Below are positions 26,301-38,642 of a stretch of DNA of 64,000 nucleotides, piece by piece. The notes under the pieces are model-generated. The model made no database searches. It was not told where the DNA came from and saw only the letters and a list, made by a program, of their open reading frames with translations. The stretch comes from Anomaloglossus baeobatrachus. Lineage: Eukaryota > Chordata > Amphibia > Anura > Aromobatidae. The first letter of the stretch is position 1, and each line of letters starts with the position of its first letter. The stretch spans positions 664,885,979-664,949,978 of the forward strand of contig NC_134355.1 of NCBI RefSeq assembly GCF_048569485.1. The letters are read 5' to 3'. The position numbers and the translations under genes are program-made.

Positions 26301-29300
26301 TACGCGTGCCTTTCCCGTCCCCTGGCTGACCCCGGGGAAGAAAAGTCCTCTGAGAGCCATGACTTGTTCATCTTGGTTCTTTTAGAAACACAGCGAGGGG
26401 ACTCCAACCACAGTCTCCCTCGTTGCCACTCACTGGGCCACACACACCCCACTTGACTGGCATCGGTTGAGCCCCCTTTTGAAAAAGAAAAAGATGCTTT
26501 GCATGAAGCACTCTCAAAAATACGCGTGCCTTTCCCGTCCCCTGGCTGACCCCGGGGAAGAAAAGTCCTCTGAGAGCCATGACTTGTTCATCTTGGTTCT
26601 TTTAGAAACACAGCGAGGGGACTCCAACCACAGTCTCCCTCGTTGCCACTCACTGGGCCACACACACCCCACTTGACTGGCATCGGTTGAGCCCCCTTTT
26701 GAAAAAGAAAAAGATGCTTTGCATGAAGCACTCTCAAAAATACGCGTGCCTTTCCCGTCCCCTGGCTGACCCCGGGGAAGAAAAGTCCTCTGAGAGCCAT
26801 GACTTGTTCATCTTGGTTCTTTTAGAAACACAGCGAGGGGACTCCAACCACAGTCTCCCTCGTTGCCACTCACTGGGCCACACACACCCCACTTGACTGG
26901 CATCGGTTGAGCCCCCTTTTGAAAAAGAAAAAGATGCTTTGCATGAAGCACTCTCAAAAATACGCGTGCCTTTCCCGTCCCCTGGCTGACCCCGGGGAAG
27001 AAAAGTCCTCTGAGAGCCATGACTTGTTCATCTTGGTTCTTTTAGAAACACAGCGAGGGGACTCCAACCACAGTCTCCCTCGTTGCCACTCACTGGGCCA
27101 CACACACCCCACTTGACTGGCATCGGTTGAGCCCCCTTTTGAAAAAGAAAAAGATGCTTTGCATGAAGCACTCTCAAAAATACGCGTGCCTTTCCCGTCC
27201 CCTGGCTGACCCCGGGGAAGAAAAGTCCTCTGAGAGCCATGACTTGTTCATCTTGGTTCTTTTAGAAACACAGCGAGGGGACTCCAACCACAGTCTCCCT
27301 CGTTGCCACTCACTGGGCCACACACACCCCACTTGACTGGCATCGGTTGAGCCCCCTTTTGAAAAAGAAAAAGATGCTTTGCATGAAGCACTCTCAAAAA
27401 TACGCGTGCCTTTCCCGTCCCCTGGCTGACCCCGGGGAAGAAAAGTCCTCTGAGAGCCATGACTTGTTCATCTTGGTTCTTTTAGAAACACAGCGAGGGG
27501 ACTCCAACCACAGTCTCCCTCGTTGCCACTCACTGGGCCACACACACCCCACTTGACTGGCATCGGTTGAGCCCCCTTTTGAAAAAGAAAAAGATGCTTT
27601 GCATGAAGCACTCTCAAAAATACGCGTGCCTTTCCCGTCCCCTGGCTGACCCCGGGGAAGAAAAGTCCTCTGAGAGCCATGACTTGTTCATCTTGGTTCT
27701 TTTAGAAACACAGCGAGGGGACTCCAACCACAGTCTCCCTCGTTGCCACTCACTGGGCCACACACACCCCACTTGACTGGCATCGGTTGAGCCCCCTTTT
27801 GAAAAAGAAAAAGATGCTTTGCATGAAGCACTCTCAAAAATACGCGTGCCTTTCCCGTCCCCTGGCTGACCCCGGGGAAGAAAAGTCCTCTGAGAGCCAT
27901 GACTTGTTCATCTTGGTTCTTTTAGAAACACAGCGAGGGGACTCCAACCACAGTCTCCCTCGTTGCCACTCACTGGGCCACACACACCCCACTTGACTGG
28001 CATCGGTTGAGCCCCCTTTTGAAAAAGAAAAAGATGCTTTGCATGAAGCACTCTCAAAAATACGCGTGCCTTTCCCGTCCCCTGGCTGACCCCGGGGAAG
28101 AAAAGTCCTCTGAGAGCCATGACTTGTTCATCTTGGTTCTTTTAGAAACACAGCGAGGGGACTCCAACCACAGTCTCCCTCGTTGCCACTCACTGGGCCA
28201 CACACACCCCACTTGACTGGCCTCGGTTGAGCCCCCTTTTGAAAAAGAAAAAGATGCTTTGCATGAAGCACTCTCAAAAATACGCGTGCCTTTCCCGTCC
28301 CCTGGCTGACCCCGGGGAAGAAAAGTCCTCTGAGAGCCATGACTTGTTCATCTTGGTTCTTTTAGAAACACAGCGAGGGGACTCCAACCACAGTCTCCCT
28401 CGTTGCCACTCACTGGGCCACACACACCCCACTTGACTGGCATCGGTTGAGCCCCCTTTTGAAAAAGAAAAAGATGCTTTGCATGAAGCACTCTCAAAAA
28501 TACGCGTGCCTTTCCCGTCCCCTGGCTGACCCCGGGGAAGAAAAGTCCTCTGAGAGCCATGACTTGTTCATCTTGGTTCTTTTAGAAACACAGCGAGGGG
28601 ACTCCAACCACAGTCTCCCTCGTTGCCACTCACTGGGCCACACACACCCCACTTGACTGGCATCGGTTGAGCCCCCTTTTGAAAAAGAAAAAGATGCTTT
28701 GCATGAAGCACTCTCAAAAATACGCGTGCCTTTCCCGTCCCCTGGCTGACCCCGGGGAAGAAAAGTCCTCTGAGAGCCATGACTTGTTCATCTTGGTTCT
28801 TTTAGAAACACAGCGAGGGGACTCCAACCACAGTCTCCCTCGTTGCCACTCACTGGGCCACACACACCCCACTTGACTGGCATCGGTTGAGCCCCCTTTT
28901 GAAAAAGAAAAAGATGCTTTGCATGAAGCACTCTCAAAAATACGCGTGCCTTTCCCGTCCCCTGGCTGACCCCGGGGAAGAAAAGTCCTCTGAGAGCCAT
29001 GACTTGTTCATCTTGGTTCTTTTAGAAACACAGCGAGGGGACTCCAACCACAGTCTCCCTCGTTGCCACTCACTGGGCCACACACACCCCACTTGACTGG
29101 CATCGGTTGAGCCCCCTTTTGAAAAAGAAAAAGATGCTTTGCATGAAGCACTCTCAAAAATACGCGTGCCTTTCCCGTCCCCTGGCTGACCTCGGGGAAG
29201 AAAAGTCCTCTGAGAGCCATGACTTGTTCATCTTGGTTCTTTTAGAAACACAGCGAGGGGACTCCAACCACAGTCTCCCTCGTTGCCACTCACTGGGCCA

Positions 29301-32300
29301 CACACACCCCACTTGACTGGCATCGGTTGAGCCCCCTTTTGAAAAAGAAAAAGATGCTTTGCATGAAGCACTCTCAAAAATACGCGTGCCTTTCCCGTCC
29401 CCTGGCTGACCCCGGGGAAGAAAAGTCCTCTGAGAGCCATGACTTGTTCATCTTGGTTCTTTTAGAAACACAGCGAGGGGACTCCAACCACAGTCTCCCT
29501 CGTTGCCACTCACTGGGCCACACACACCCCACTTGACTGGCATCGGTTGAGCCCCCTTTTGAAAAAGAAAAAGATGCTTTGCATGAAGCACTCTCAAAAA
29601 TACGCGTGCCTTTCCCGTCCCCTGGCTGACCCCGGGGAAGAAAAGTCCTCTGAGAGCCATGACTTGTTCATCTTGTTCTTTTAGAAACACAGCGAGGGGA
29701 CTCCAACCACAGTCTCCCTCGTTGCCACTCACTGGGCCACACACACCCCACTTGACTGGCATCGGTTGAGCCCCCTTTTGAAAAAGAAAAAGATGCTTTG
29801 CATGAAGCACTCTCAAAAATACGCGTGCCTTTCCCGTCCCCTGGCTGACCCCGGGGAAGAAAAGTCCTCTGAGAGCCATGACTTGTTCATCTTGGTTCTT
29901 TTAGAAACACAGCGAGGGGACTCCAACCACAGTCTCCCTCGTTGCCACTCACTGGGCCACACACACCCCACTTGACTGGCATCGGTTGAGCCCCCTTTTG
30001 AAAAAGAAAAAGATGCTTTGCATGAAGCACTCTCAAAAATACGCGTGCCTTTCCCGTCCCCTGGCTGACCCCGGGGAAGAAAAGTCCTCTGAGAGCCATG
30101 ACTTGTTCATCTTGGTTCTTTTAGAAACACAGCGAGGGGACTCCAACCACAGTCTCCCTCGTTGCCACTCACTGGGCCACACACACCCCACTTGACTGGC
30201 ATCGGTTGAGCCCCCTTTTGAAAAAGAAAAAGATGCTTTGCATGAAGCACTCTCAAAAATACGCGTGCCTTTCCCGTCCCCTGGCTGACCCCGGGGAAGA
30301 AAAGTCCTCTGAGAGCCATGACTTGTTCATCTTGGTTCTTTTAGAAACACAGCGAGGGGACTCCAACCACAGTCTCCCTCGTTGCCACTCACTGGGCCAC
30401 ACACACCCCACTTGACTGGCATCGGTTGAGCCCCCTTTTGAAAAAGAAAAAGATGCTTTGCATGAAGCACTCTCAAAAATGCGCGTGCCTTTCCCGTCCC
30501 CTGGCTGACCCCGGGGAAGAAAAGTCCTCTGAGAGCCATGACTTGTTCATCTTGGTTCTTTTAGAAACACAGCGAGGGGACTCCAACCACAGTCTCCCTC
30601 GTTGCCACTCACTGGGCCACACACACCCCACTTGACTGGCATCGGTTGAGCCCCCTTTTGAAAAAGAAAAAGATGCTTTGCATGAAGCACTCTCAAAAAT
30701 ACGCGTGCCTTTCCCGTCCCCTGGCTGACCCCGGGGAAGAAAAGTCCTCTGAGAGCCATGACTTGTTCATCTTGGTTCTTTTAGAAACACAGCGAGGGGA
30801 CTCCAACCACAGTCTCCCTTCGTTGCCACTCACTGGGCCACACACACCCCACTTGACTGGCATCGGTTGAGCCCCCTTTTGAAAAAGAAAAAGATGCTTT
30901 GCATGAAGCACTCTCAAAAATACGCGTGCCTTTCCCGTCCCCTGGCTGACCCCGGGGAAGAAAAGTCCTCTGAGAGCCATGACTTGTTCATCTTGGTTCT
31001 TTTAGAAACACAGCGAGGGGACTCCAACCACAGTCTCCCTCGTTGCCACTCACTGGGCCACACACACCCCACTTGACTGGCATCGGTTGAGCCCCCTTTT
31101 GAAAAAGAAAAAGATGCTTTGCATGAAGCACTCTCAAAAATACGCGTGCCTTTCCCGTCCCCTGGCTGACCCCGGGGAAGAAAAGTCCTCTGAGAGCCAT
31201 GACTTGTTCATCTTGGTTCTTTTAGAAACACAGCGAGGGGACTCCAACCACAGTCTCCCTCGTTGCCACTCACTGGGCCACACACACCCCACTTGACTGG
31301 CATCGGTTGAGCCCCCTTTTGAAAAAGAAAAAGATGCTTTGCATGAAGCACTCTCAAAAATACGCGTGCCTTTCCCGTCCCCTGGCTGACCCCGGGGAAG
31401 AAAAGTCCTCTGAGAGCCATGACTTGTTCATCTTGGTTCTTTTAGAAACACAGCGAGGGGACTCCAACCACAGTCTCCCTCATTGCCACTCACTGGGCCA
31501 CACACACCCCACTTGACTGGCATCGGTTGAGCCCCCTTTTGAAAAAGAAAAAGATGCTTTGCATGAAGCACTCTCAAAAATACGCGTGCCTTTCCCGTCC
31601 CCTGGCTGACCCCGGGGAAGAAAAGTCCTCTGAGAGCCATGACTTGTTCATCTTGGTTCTTTTAGAAACACAGCGAGGGGACTCCAACCACAGTCTCCCT
31701 CGTTGCCACTCACTGGGCCACACACACCCCACTTGACTGGCATCGGTTGAGCCCCCTTTTGAAAAAGAAAAAGATGCTTTGCATGAAGCACTCTCAAAAA
31801 TACGCGTGCCTTTCCCGTCCCCTGGCTGACCCCGGGGAAGAAAAGTCCTCTGAGAGCCATGACTTGTTCATCTTGGTTCTTTTAGAAACACAGCGAGGGG
31901 ACTCCAACCACAGTCTCCCTCGTTGCCACTCACTGGGCCACACACACCCCACTTGACTGGCATCGGTTGAGCCCCCTTTTGAAAAAGAAAAAGATGCTTT
32001 GCATGAAGCACTCTCAAAAATACGCGTGCCTTTCCCGTCCCCTGGCTGACCTCGGGGAAGAAAAGTCCTCTGAGAGCCATGACTTGTTCATCTTGGTTCT
32101 TTTAGAAACACAGCGAGGGGACTCCAACCACAGTCTCCCTCGTTGCCACTCACTGGGCCACACACACCCCACTTGACTGGCATCGGTTGAGCCCCCTTTT
32201 GAAAAAGAAAAAGATGCTTTGCATGAAGCACTCTCAAAAATACGCGTGCCTTTCCCGTCCCCTGGCTGACCCCGGGGAAGAAAAGTCCTCTGAGAGCCAT

Positions 32301-34500
32301 GACTTGTTCATCTTGGTTCTTTTAGAAACACAGCGAGGGGACTCCAACCACAGTCTCCCTCGTTGCCACTCACTGGGCCACACACACCCCACTTGACTGG
32401 CATCGGTTGAGCCCCCTTTTGAAAAAGAAAAAGATGCTTTGCATGAAGCACTCTCAAAAATACGCGTGCCTTTCCCGTCCCCTGGCTGACCCCGGGGAAG
32501 AAAAGTCCTCTGAGAGCCATGACTTGTTCATCTTGGTTCTTTTAGAAACACAGCGAGGGGACTCCAACCACAGTCTCCCTCGTTGCCACTCACTGGGCCA
32601 CACACACCCCACTTGACTGGCATCGGTTGAGCCCCCTTTTGAAAAAGAAAAAGATGCTTTGCATGAAGCACTCTCAAAAATACGCGTGCCTTTCCCGTCC
32701 CCTGGCTGACCCCGGGGAAGAAAAGTCCTCTGAGAGCCATGACTTGTTCATCTTGGTTCTTTTAGAAACACAGCGAGGGGACTCCAACCACAGTCTCCCT
32801 CGTTGCCACTCACTGGGCCACACACACCCCACTTGACTGGCATCGGTTGAGCCCCCTTTTGAAAAAGAAAAAGATGCTTTGCATGAAGCACTCTCAAAAA
32901 TACGCGTGCCTTTCCCGTCCCCTGGCTGACCCCGGGGAAGAAAAGTCCTCTGAGAGCCATGACTTGTTCATCTTGGTTCTTTTAGAAACACAGCGAGGGG
33001 ACTCCAACCACAGTCTCCCTCGTTGCCACTCACTGGGCCACACACACCCCACTTGACTGGCATCGGTTGAGCCCCCTTTTGAAAAAGAAAAAGATGCTTT
33101 GCATGAAGCACTCTCAAAAATACGCGTGCCTTTCCCGTCCCCTGGCTGACCCCGGGGAAGAAAAGTCCTCTGAGAGCCATGACTTGTTCATCTTGGTTCT
33201 TTTAGAAACACAGCGAGGGGACTCCAACCACAGTCTCCCTCGTTGCCACTCACTGGGCCACACACACCCCACTTGACTGGCATCGGTTGAGCCCCCTTTT
33301 GAAAAAGAAAAAGATGCTTTGCATGAAGCACTCTCAAAAATACGCGTGCCTTTCCCGTCCCCTGGCTGACCCCGGGGAAGAAAAGTCCTCTGAGAGCCAT
33401 GACTTGTTCATCTTGGTTCTTTTAGAAACACAGCGAGGGGACTCCAACCACAGTCTCCCTCGTTGCCACTCACTGGGCCACACACACCCCACTTGACTGG
33501 CATCGGTTGAGCCCCCTTTTGAAAAAGAAAAAGATGCTTTGCATGAAGCACTCTCAAAAATACGCGTGCCTTTCCCGTCCCCTGGCTGACCCCGGGGAAG
33601 AAAAGTCCTCTGAGAGCCATGACTTGTTCATCTTGGTTCTTTTAGAAACACAGCGAGGGGACTCCAACCACAGTCTCCCTCGTTGCCACTCACTGGGCCA
33701 CACACACCCCACTTGACTGGCATCGGTTGAGCCCCCTTTTGAAAAAGAAAAAGATGCTTTGCATGAAGCACTCTCAAAAATACGCGTGCCTTTCCCGTCC
33801 CCTGGCTGACCCCGGGGAAGAAAAGTCCTCTGAGAGCCATGACTTGTTCATCTTGGTTCTTTTAGAAACACAGCGAGGGGACTCCAACCACAGTCTCCCT
33901 CGTTGCCACTCACTGGGCCACACACACCCCACTTGACTGGCATCGGTTGAGCCCCCTTTTGAAAAAGAAAAAGATGCTTTGCATGAAGCACTCTCAAAAA
34001 TACGCGTGCCTTTCCCGTCCCCTGGCTGACCCCGGGGAAGAAAAGTCCTCTGAGAGCCATGACTTGTTCATCTTGGTTCTTTTAGAAACACAGCGAGGGG
34101 ACTCCAACCACAGTCTCCCTCGTTGCCACTCACTGGGCCACACACACCCCACTTGACTGGCATCGGTTGAGCCCCCTTTTGAAAAAGAAAAAGATGCTTT
34201 GCATGAAGCACTCTCAAAAATACGCGTGCCTTTCCTGTCCCCTGGCTGACCCCGGGGAAGAAAAGTCCTCTGAGAGCCATGACTTGTTCATCTTGGTTCT
34301 TTTAGAAACACAGCGAGGGGACTCCAACCACAGTCTCCCTCGTTGCCACTCACTGAGCCACACACACCCCACTTGACTGGCATCGGTTGAGCCCCCTTTT
34401 GAAAAAGAAAAAGATGCTTTGCATGAAGCACTCTCAAAAATACGCGTGCCTTTTCCGTCCCCTGGCTGACCCCGGGGAAGAAAAGTCCTCTGAGAGCCAT
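17345..34500. repeat. 220-bp satellite array, right block
   Basis: About 78 further monomers in the same orientation and register as the left block. Length variants are a 219-bp unit near 24,137, a 219-bp unit near 29,675 and a 221-bp unit near 30,820. Recurrent base variants occur at 19,717, 26,096 and 34,236 (C to T), at 21,273, 29,192 and 32,052 (C to T), and at 19,837 and 34,356 (G to A). The array ends at 34,497-34,500, where CCAT is shared with the flanking hAT fragment. Confidence 0.97.
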
Positions 34501-34680
34501 GTCCACATTGTCAGTGGACAGACACGTGTGCTTATCTGCCAGCAGACCCACAGCAGCACTGAAGACAGGTTCCGAGAGAACGCTGGCTGCAGGACACGAC
34601 AAGATCCCCAAGACATACGTGGCAAGCTCAGGCAATTTATCAAGATTGGAAGCCAAGAATGAGCAGGGCTCAAGTTGCAC
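34500..34680 (-). pseudogene. hAT transposase C-terminal (dimerisation) fragment
   Basis: About 60 residues are readable on the minus strand, including NLDKLPELATYVLGILSCPA and SEPVFSAAVGLLADKHTCLS. This matches the hATC dimerisation signature of hAT transposases (LA..L..PA.S..SE.VFS..G). Only the C-terminal piece is present. It is cut at its 3' side by the first satellite monomer, so the frame runs on into satellite sequence. No catalytic DDE region is visible upstream: 34,684-34,990 is a different transposon end. This is a relic, not a working gene. Confidence 0.8.
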
Positions 34681-34683
34681 AAT

Positions 34684-34990
34684 AATGGCATGTTTCCTTG
34701 CATATACTCATATATCTGTGTGTCCTCCTCTTTTTCCTTGTCCAGCTCTTTTGTTTTCGCATGAGTATATGTCCTTGTCACTTTCCCATGTGTTGTGAGT
34801 TGTTTGTGACCTTTTGGACACCTTTGAGGGTGTTTTCTAGGTGTTTTTCTGTGTTTGTGATTGCCTGCCATTGTTTCCTATGCAGTTCGAGTTCGGTTCG
34901 TCGAACGTTCGACGAACCGAACTCGAACGGGAGGTCCGTTCGGCGAACCAACCTCGAGCCGAACCGCGACCGGTTCGCTCATCTCTACTG
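34684..34990 (+). mobile_element. Terminal fragment of a nonautonomous DNA transposon with GTTCG palindrome
   Basis: T-rich sequence leads into GTTCG-rich inverted sequence and ends GGTTCGCTCATCTCTA near 34,987. Positions 34,885-34,928 form a perfect 44-bp palindrome centred on CGAACGTTCG. A related, more decayed end lies at 45,750-45,898, sharing TTTGTG-TTGCCT-CCATTGTTT before the GTTCG block. Frog genomes carry many elements ending in GCTCATCTCTA. The superfamily (hAT-like) is inferred and no partner terminus was found here. Confidence 0.55.
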
Positions 34991-35068
34991 GAGAGGCTGC
35001 TTTATACATGGAGGCCTGTAGAGGCTGCTTTATACATGGAGGTCTGGGGAGGCTGCATTATATATGGA
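34991..35068 (+). repeat. Minisatellite, left remnant
   Basis: Two to three copies of a roughly 32-bp unit built around TTTATACATGGAGGCCTG. The array is continuous in type with 42,358-43,435, from which it is separated by the Penelope-like element. The last 14 bp, GCATTATATATGGA (35,055-35,068), recur at 42,358-42,371 as the likely target duplication. Confidence 0.8.
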
Positions 35069-36974
35069 ATAGCCAATTTTCTATAACAACCCAAGGGTAT
35101 GGAAATAAATATAGCAGCAAGGTTGAAAGTACAAAAATCTCCTAGGAGACACTAATACAAACTAAAACTTAACATTTATTAAAGACCTCAATAAAAAGTG
35201 AACAGGGTCACCAATAATCGTGATTTGTATTTAAAAGAACAAAATACACATGGCGTATGATCACAGCCTTATGTGAGTCAATAACGGTGTGCGTGATCTA
35301 TGCACAACACATAGTATCCGACTCAAGCCACTCAAGGATCAATGCCAGTGTATACGGCACAGATTAAATCCATGCAAATAGTAGTCACAACGGACCTACT
35401 CCACTCCAAAACATTTAGGAGAAGCCCACTATAAAATGGACCTTGGAGTGTACATGGAACATGAGATCCAAACCTAATACTCATAAGAAACCACCCTTCT
35501 CCAACCAGGGGGTCTTACTGTAACAAAGAAGGAAAGGTCTCACCGAATCCAGGCGGGCTTCATTCGTGTAGAAAACCTGCATAAAATATGCTTGTTACAT
35601 CGGCTTACTCAAAAGAAGAGCAGACAACTTCCGACGCGTTTCATTAAATCTTCAGGGAAGTTATTAATAATCAGGGTTTCCATATTCATAAAGGCAAGTA
35701 GTCTCAATGGACACTTATTGCCGGACTGAAAACGAAACCAAAAACACCATAAGTCCACCATTCAAACATATCTTAACACAGAGTACTAAATCCCAGATGG
35801 GACACTCACCAAATAATTCTTTTGGATCCTGGTCCTAGATCACACTGAACGTCCATTACCGGACGCAAACTAGAACAATCAGATCCCTGTAAATCCACCG
35901 CTCCCCAGATCATCATAGAAGGAAAGTTTGTCCCAAGTGGGAACACTCACCATACACATCCTCCATGTGAATTTCAATTCAAATGTGCCGCGCTCCAAAA
36001 TCTCGGGCAGCGCCATTATATATCACGCGCACCTGCGCAGTACACCCCATTCAGGCGAGTTACCCACAAACCGGAAACCCCTGATGCTGGAAGCTAGTAC
36101 GTCATCTCCAAAGGCCGACACATCATCAGACAGTGCTGGTAAACACATCCGGTGATGCTCCTTCCGGAGTTTGGAACGCAAACCGGAACAGCCCATCATA
36201 TTGATCGTATCCGCGTCCTACTAAAGCTTGCGTTCCATCTATTAAAGTAGCACTAATAAATAGGTACAAGGCCCATTTATAAACATATTGTAGTCCATCC
36301 GTAACGGTGTCAAACCTCTTCATATTATAAAAACACCCAAGGAATGCAGTGTTATTATGGCAAACAAGACCCCTCCTCCTAACAGAAACAATATATGCTC
36401 AAAAACAATACCAGGAAGAAGGAAACCCCCCTTCCGTCATGTTACACAAACCGAGTATCAAAAAACTGGGCTGAAGGGAGAAAGAATCATAATGGTAGAA
36501 AACAATATATATGGAGATGTATTAATGTTAATACCGTATGCTCAAAAAACTCAGGAAGAAAGAAACCCCCTTCCGTCATATTAAACACACAGAGTACCAA
36601 AAAACTTGGCTGAATGGAGAAAAAACATATATATACTGGCCGAAAGAGACATGCATCTGAAGATGCATCTCTGTTACTATCATCCCATTTGTACATATTT
36701 AATGGGTAAGCATCAAAAAACCACCTGTCAGGAGGACAGACCACCATTCCTCACAAGCATGCAAAAATTATTCTAGATCGTAGGAGTTATAAATAACCTT
36801 TTTCCCAAAAGGGGGATAGGAAAGAAAGGAAGGAAGGTCAGCTAAGTGCACACTACAACTAGCCCTCACTCACAAAGCTGTCCCTACCTCTCTGCAGAGG
36901 TCGGCACCTTAAAAAACCTCCGCCGGCGGCGCCCCCGCTCATCGTTGGCTGACCCTCCTGGCTACTCCTACCAA
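35069..36974 (-). repeat. Penelope 3' tail and pseudo-LTR copy L
   Basis: Noncoding 3' region of the element. Its outer 577 bp are repeated directly at 40,111-40,687, and 35,109-36,771 are repeated inverted at 40,695-42,357. Within 36,350-36,620 there is a local tandem duplication of about 120 bp containing CTCAAAAA and CCCCCTTCCGTCAT. No open frame of note is present. Confidence 0.85.
35626..35662 (-). ncRNA. Hammerhead-type ribozyme motif in pseudo-LTR L
   Basis: On the minus strand: stem I strand AACTTCC, core CTGAAGA, a short weak stem II (TTTAAT), GAAAC, palindromic stem III ACGCGT, cleavage-site-like GTC, then GGAAGTT pairing perfectly with the first strand over 7 bp. Small type I hammerheads with a tiny stem III are known in Penelope-like elements and may act as dimers. 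The core has CUGAAGA rather than CUGAUGA and stem II is poor, so activity is doubtful. Confidence 0.65.
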
Positions 36975-38642
36975 CTAAAGTGTACCTAAAAGGGGGGTAA
37001 AGGAAAGCTGCTCGTTGAGGCCAGCCAGAACCATAGTGCCCAGTGTATAAATCCAAAAGCACTCCTTGCGAAGGATCATCTTATCCCAATTGCCCCCTCT
37101 CAAAGGTGGCCTCACTTGATCGATACCCATTACTCTAATACAATTCTCATCTCCTTCATGATAGGCATTAATGTGTCTAGCCAACAGGGTATCATTCCTA
37201 TTTCTGATATCATTCTTATGTTCTCCAACCCTCTTCCTTAACTCCCTGATGGTCTTTCCTACATATTGCTTGTTACATGGACATGTCACTCTATATATAA
37301 CCCCTTTGGTTCTGCATGTAATCAGTGACCTGATCTCAAAGGTCCTACTGTTAGATCCACTCTGAAAGGCCTTACCCTCCTCGATGAGGAAACAATTCAC
37401 ACAATTATGACATTTGAAACATCCCTTCACCTTACACATCAGCCATGGTGGCCTGTCCTCCTTGAAAAAACTGTGGACCAATCTGTCCTTTAAAGACCTG
37501 GCCTTACGGTACGTTATGGAGGGATGGTCAGGAATGTATTTTCCAACGATCGGATCCATCTTCAGAATTGGCCAGTACTTACAAAGGATATTACGTAAAC
37601 CCATTGCCCCATTATCATAAGTAGTGACATATCTCAGAGGTTCACCTGGGTTCTCCTTTTTGGGTCTAGGATTCAGGATACTCGTGCAGTCCATCTGACA
37701 CACTGATTTAAAGGCTCTCCTGACCTCCTTAGCAGGGTAACCTCTCTCCTCCAGCCGCCTCGATAGATCCACTGCCTGTACTCCAAAAGCCTCATCATTG
37801 GAGCAAATCCGCCTCATCCTGATAAACTGGCCCTTTGGGATGCCCTTCTTGTGAGACCTGGGGTGCGCACTTTCCCATCTTAACAATGAGTTAGATGACG
37901 TCTCTTTTCTATATGTGCTTGTCATAAGCTTCCCCTCAGGTCCCCTCTCGACAAGGACATCCAGAAAGGCCAGCCTACTCTGGTGGATTTCAAAAGTGAA
38001 CCTAAGGCCCAGATTATTGACATTGAGTGAACCCACAAATTCCTTGAATCCATCCTCACAGCCCTTCCAAATTACAAAAATATCGTCGATAAACCTGACC
38101 CACATTACTACATCCTCCGTGTCAAGTTTACCTCCAAATACTACGGTTTCCTCCCACCAGCCCAGGAATAAGTTGGCATACGATGGGGCACAACAACTCC
38201 CCATCGCCGTACCCCTGAGCTGGTGGAAGTACTTCCACCCAAAGACGAACACGTTTCTTGTCAAACAAAAGCGAAGGGCTTGAATCACAAAGTCATTGTG
38301 TGCAGTGAGATGGCTACCTCTGGTGTTTAAGTAGTACCTTACTGCTTCGATCCCCATATCATGTGGGATCAAGGAGTAGAGTGTCTCAACATCTATACTA
38401 CACAAGGCCATACCATTCTCGAGGAAGACATCATCAATCTTCCTCAGGAATTCAGTGGTGTCCCCCAAATAGGAATTAAGAGACAGTACAAATGGGCGCA
38501 GTATCTTATCAACATAGATACTTAATTTCTCAGTGAGACCCCCAATGCCCGAGACAATGGAGCGTCCCCTCAGAGGGTCGAGACCCTTGTGTATTTTCGG
38601 TAAAATATAGAAGGTAGATTGTATAGGAAACAGAGGAAGCAA
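36975..38642 (-). CDS. Penelope-like RT catalytic domain plus GIY-YIG endonuclease
   Basis: 555-residue open block. RT motifs in order are LPKIHK near residue 13, RSIVSGIGG near 27, motif A SIDVETLYSLIPH near 82, motif B GTAMGSCCAPSYANLF near 145, motif C FIDDIFVIW near 185, and a primer-grip-like LRFTFEIHQSRLAFLDVLV near 215. A Cys/His linker CKVKGCFKCHNCVNCF near 405 precedes a GIY-YIG nuclease (GVIYRVTCPCNKQYVGKTI, then R...EH and an ARH segment). This is the usual Penelope-like order: RT makes cDNA and the GIY-YIG domain nicks the target. The initial Met is internal to the family protein; the N-terminal part lies in the neighbouring blocks to the right. Neptune/Poseidon-type affinity is likely but not proven. 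Confidence 0.92.
   Translation of the reverse strand: MLPLFPIQSTFYILPKIHKGLDPLRGRSIVSGIGGLTEKLSIYVDKILRPFVLSLNSYLGDTTEFLRKIDDVFLENGMALCSIDVETLYSLIPHDMGIEAVRYYLNTRGSHLTAHNDFVIQALRFCLTRNVFVFGWKYFHQLRGTAMGSCCAPSYANLFLGWWEETVVFGGKLDTEDVVMWVRFIDDIFVIWKGCEDGFKEFVGSLNVNNLGLRFTFEIHQSRLAFLDVLVERGPEGKLMTSTYRKETSSNSLLRWESAHPRSHKKGIPKGQFIRMRRICSNDEAFGVQAVDLSRRLEERGYPAKEVRRAFKSVCQMDCTSILNPRPKKENPGEPLRYVTTYDNGAMGLRNILCKYWPILKMDPIVGKYIPDHPSITYRKARSLKDRLVHSFFKEDRPPWLMCKVKGCFKCHNCVNCFLIEEGKAFQSGSNSRTFEIRSLITCRTKGVIYRVTCPCNKQYVGKTIRELRKRVGEHKNDIRNRNDTLLARHINAYHEGDENCIRVMGIDQVRPPLRGGNWDKMILRKECFWIYTLGTMVLAGLNEQLSFTPLLGTL

Noticed and set aside
118-34376. Repeated open frames of 69 and 70 codons on both strands of each satellite monomer
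   Set aside because: They recur only because the monomer recurs, are out of register between monomers (220 is not divisible by 3), and resemble no protein family. The longer versions near 24,000 and 29,600 come only from 1-bp length variants.
1-34500. CRISPR array or rDNA/5S-type tandem gene array
   Set aside because: No spacers between repeats, the repeat is 220 bp, and there is no rRNA or tRNA similarity; the context is a vertebrate genome.
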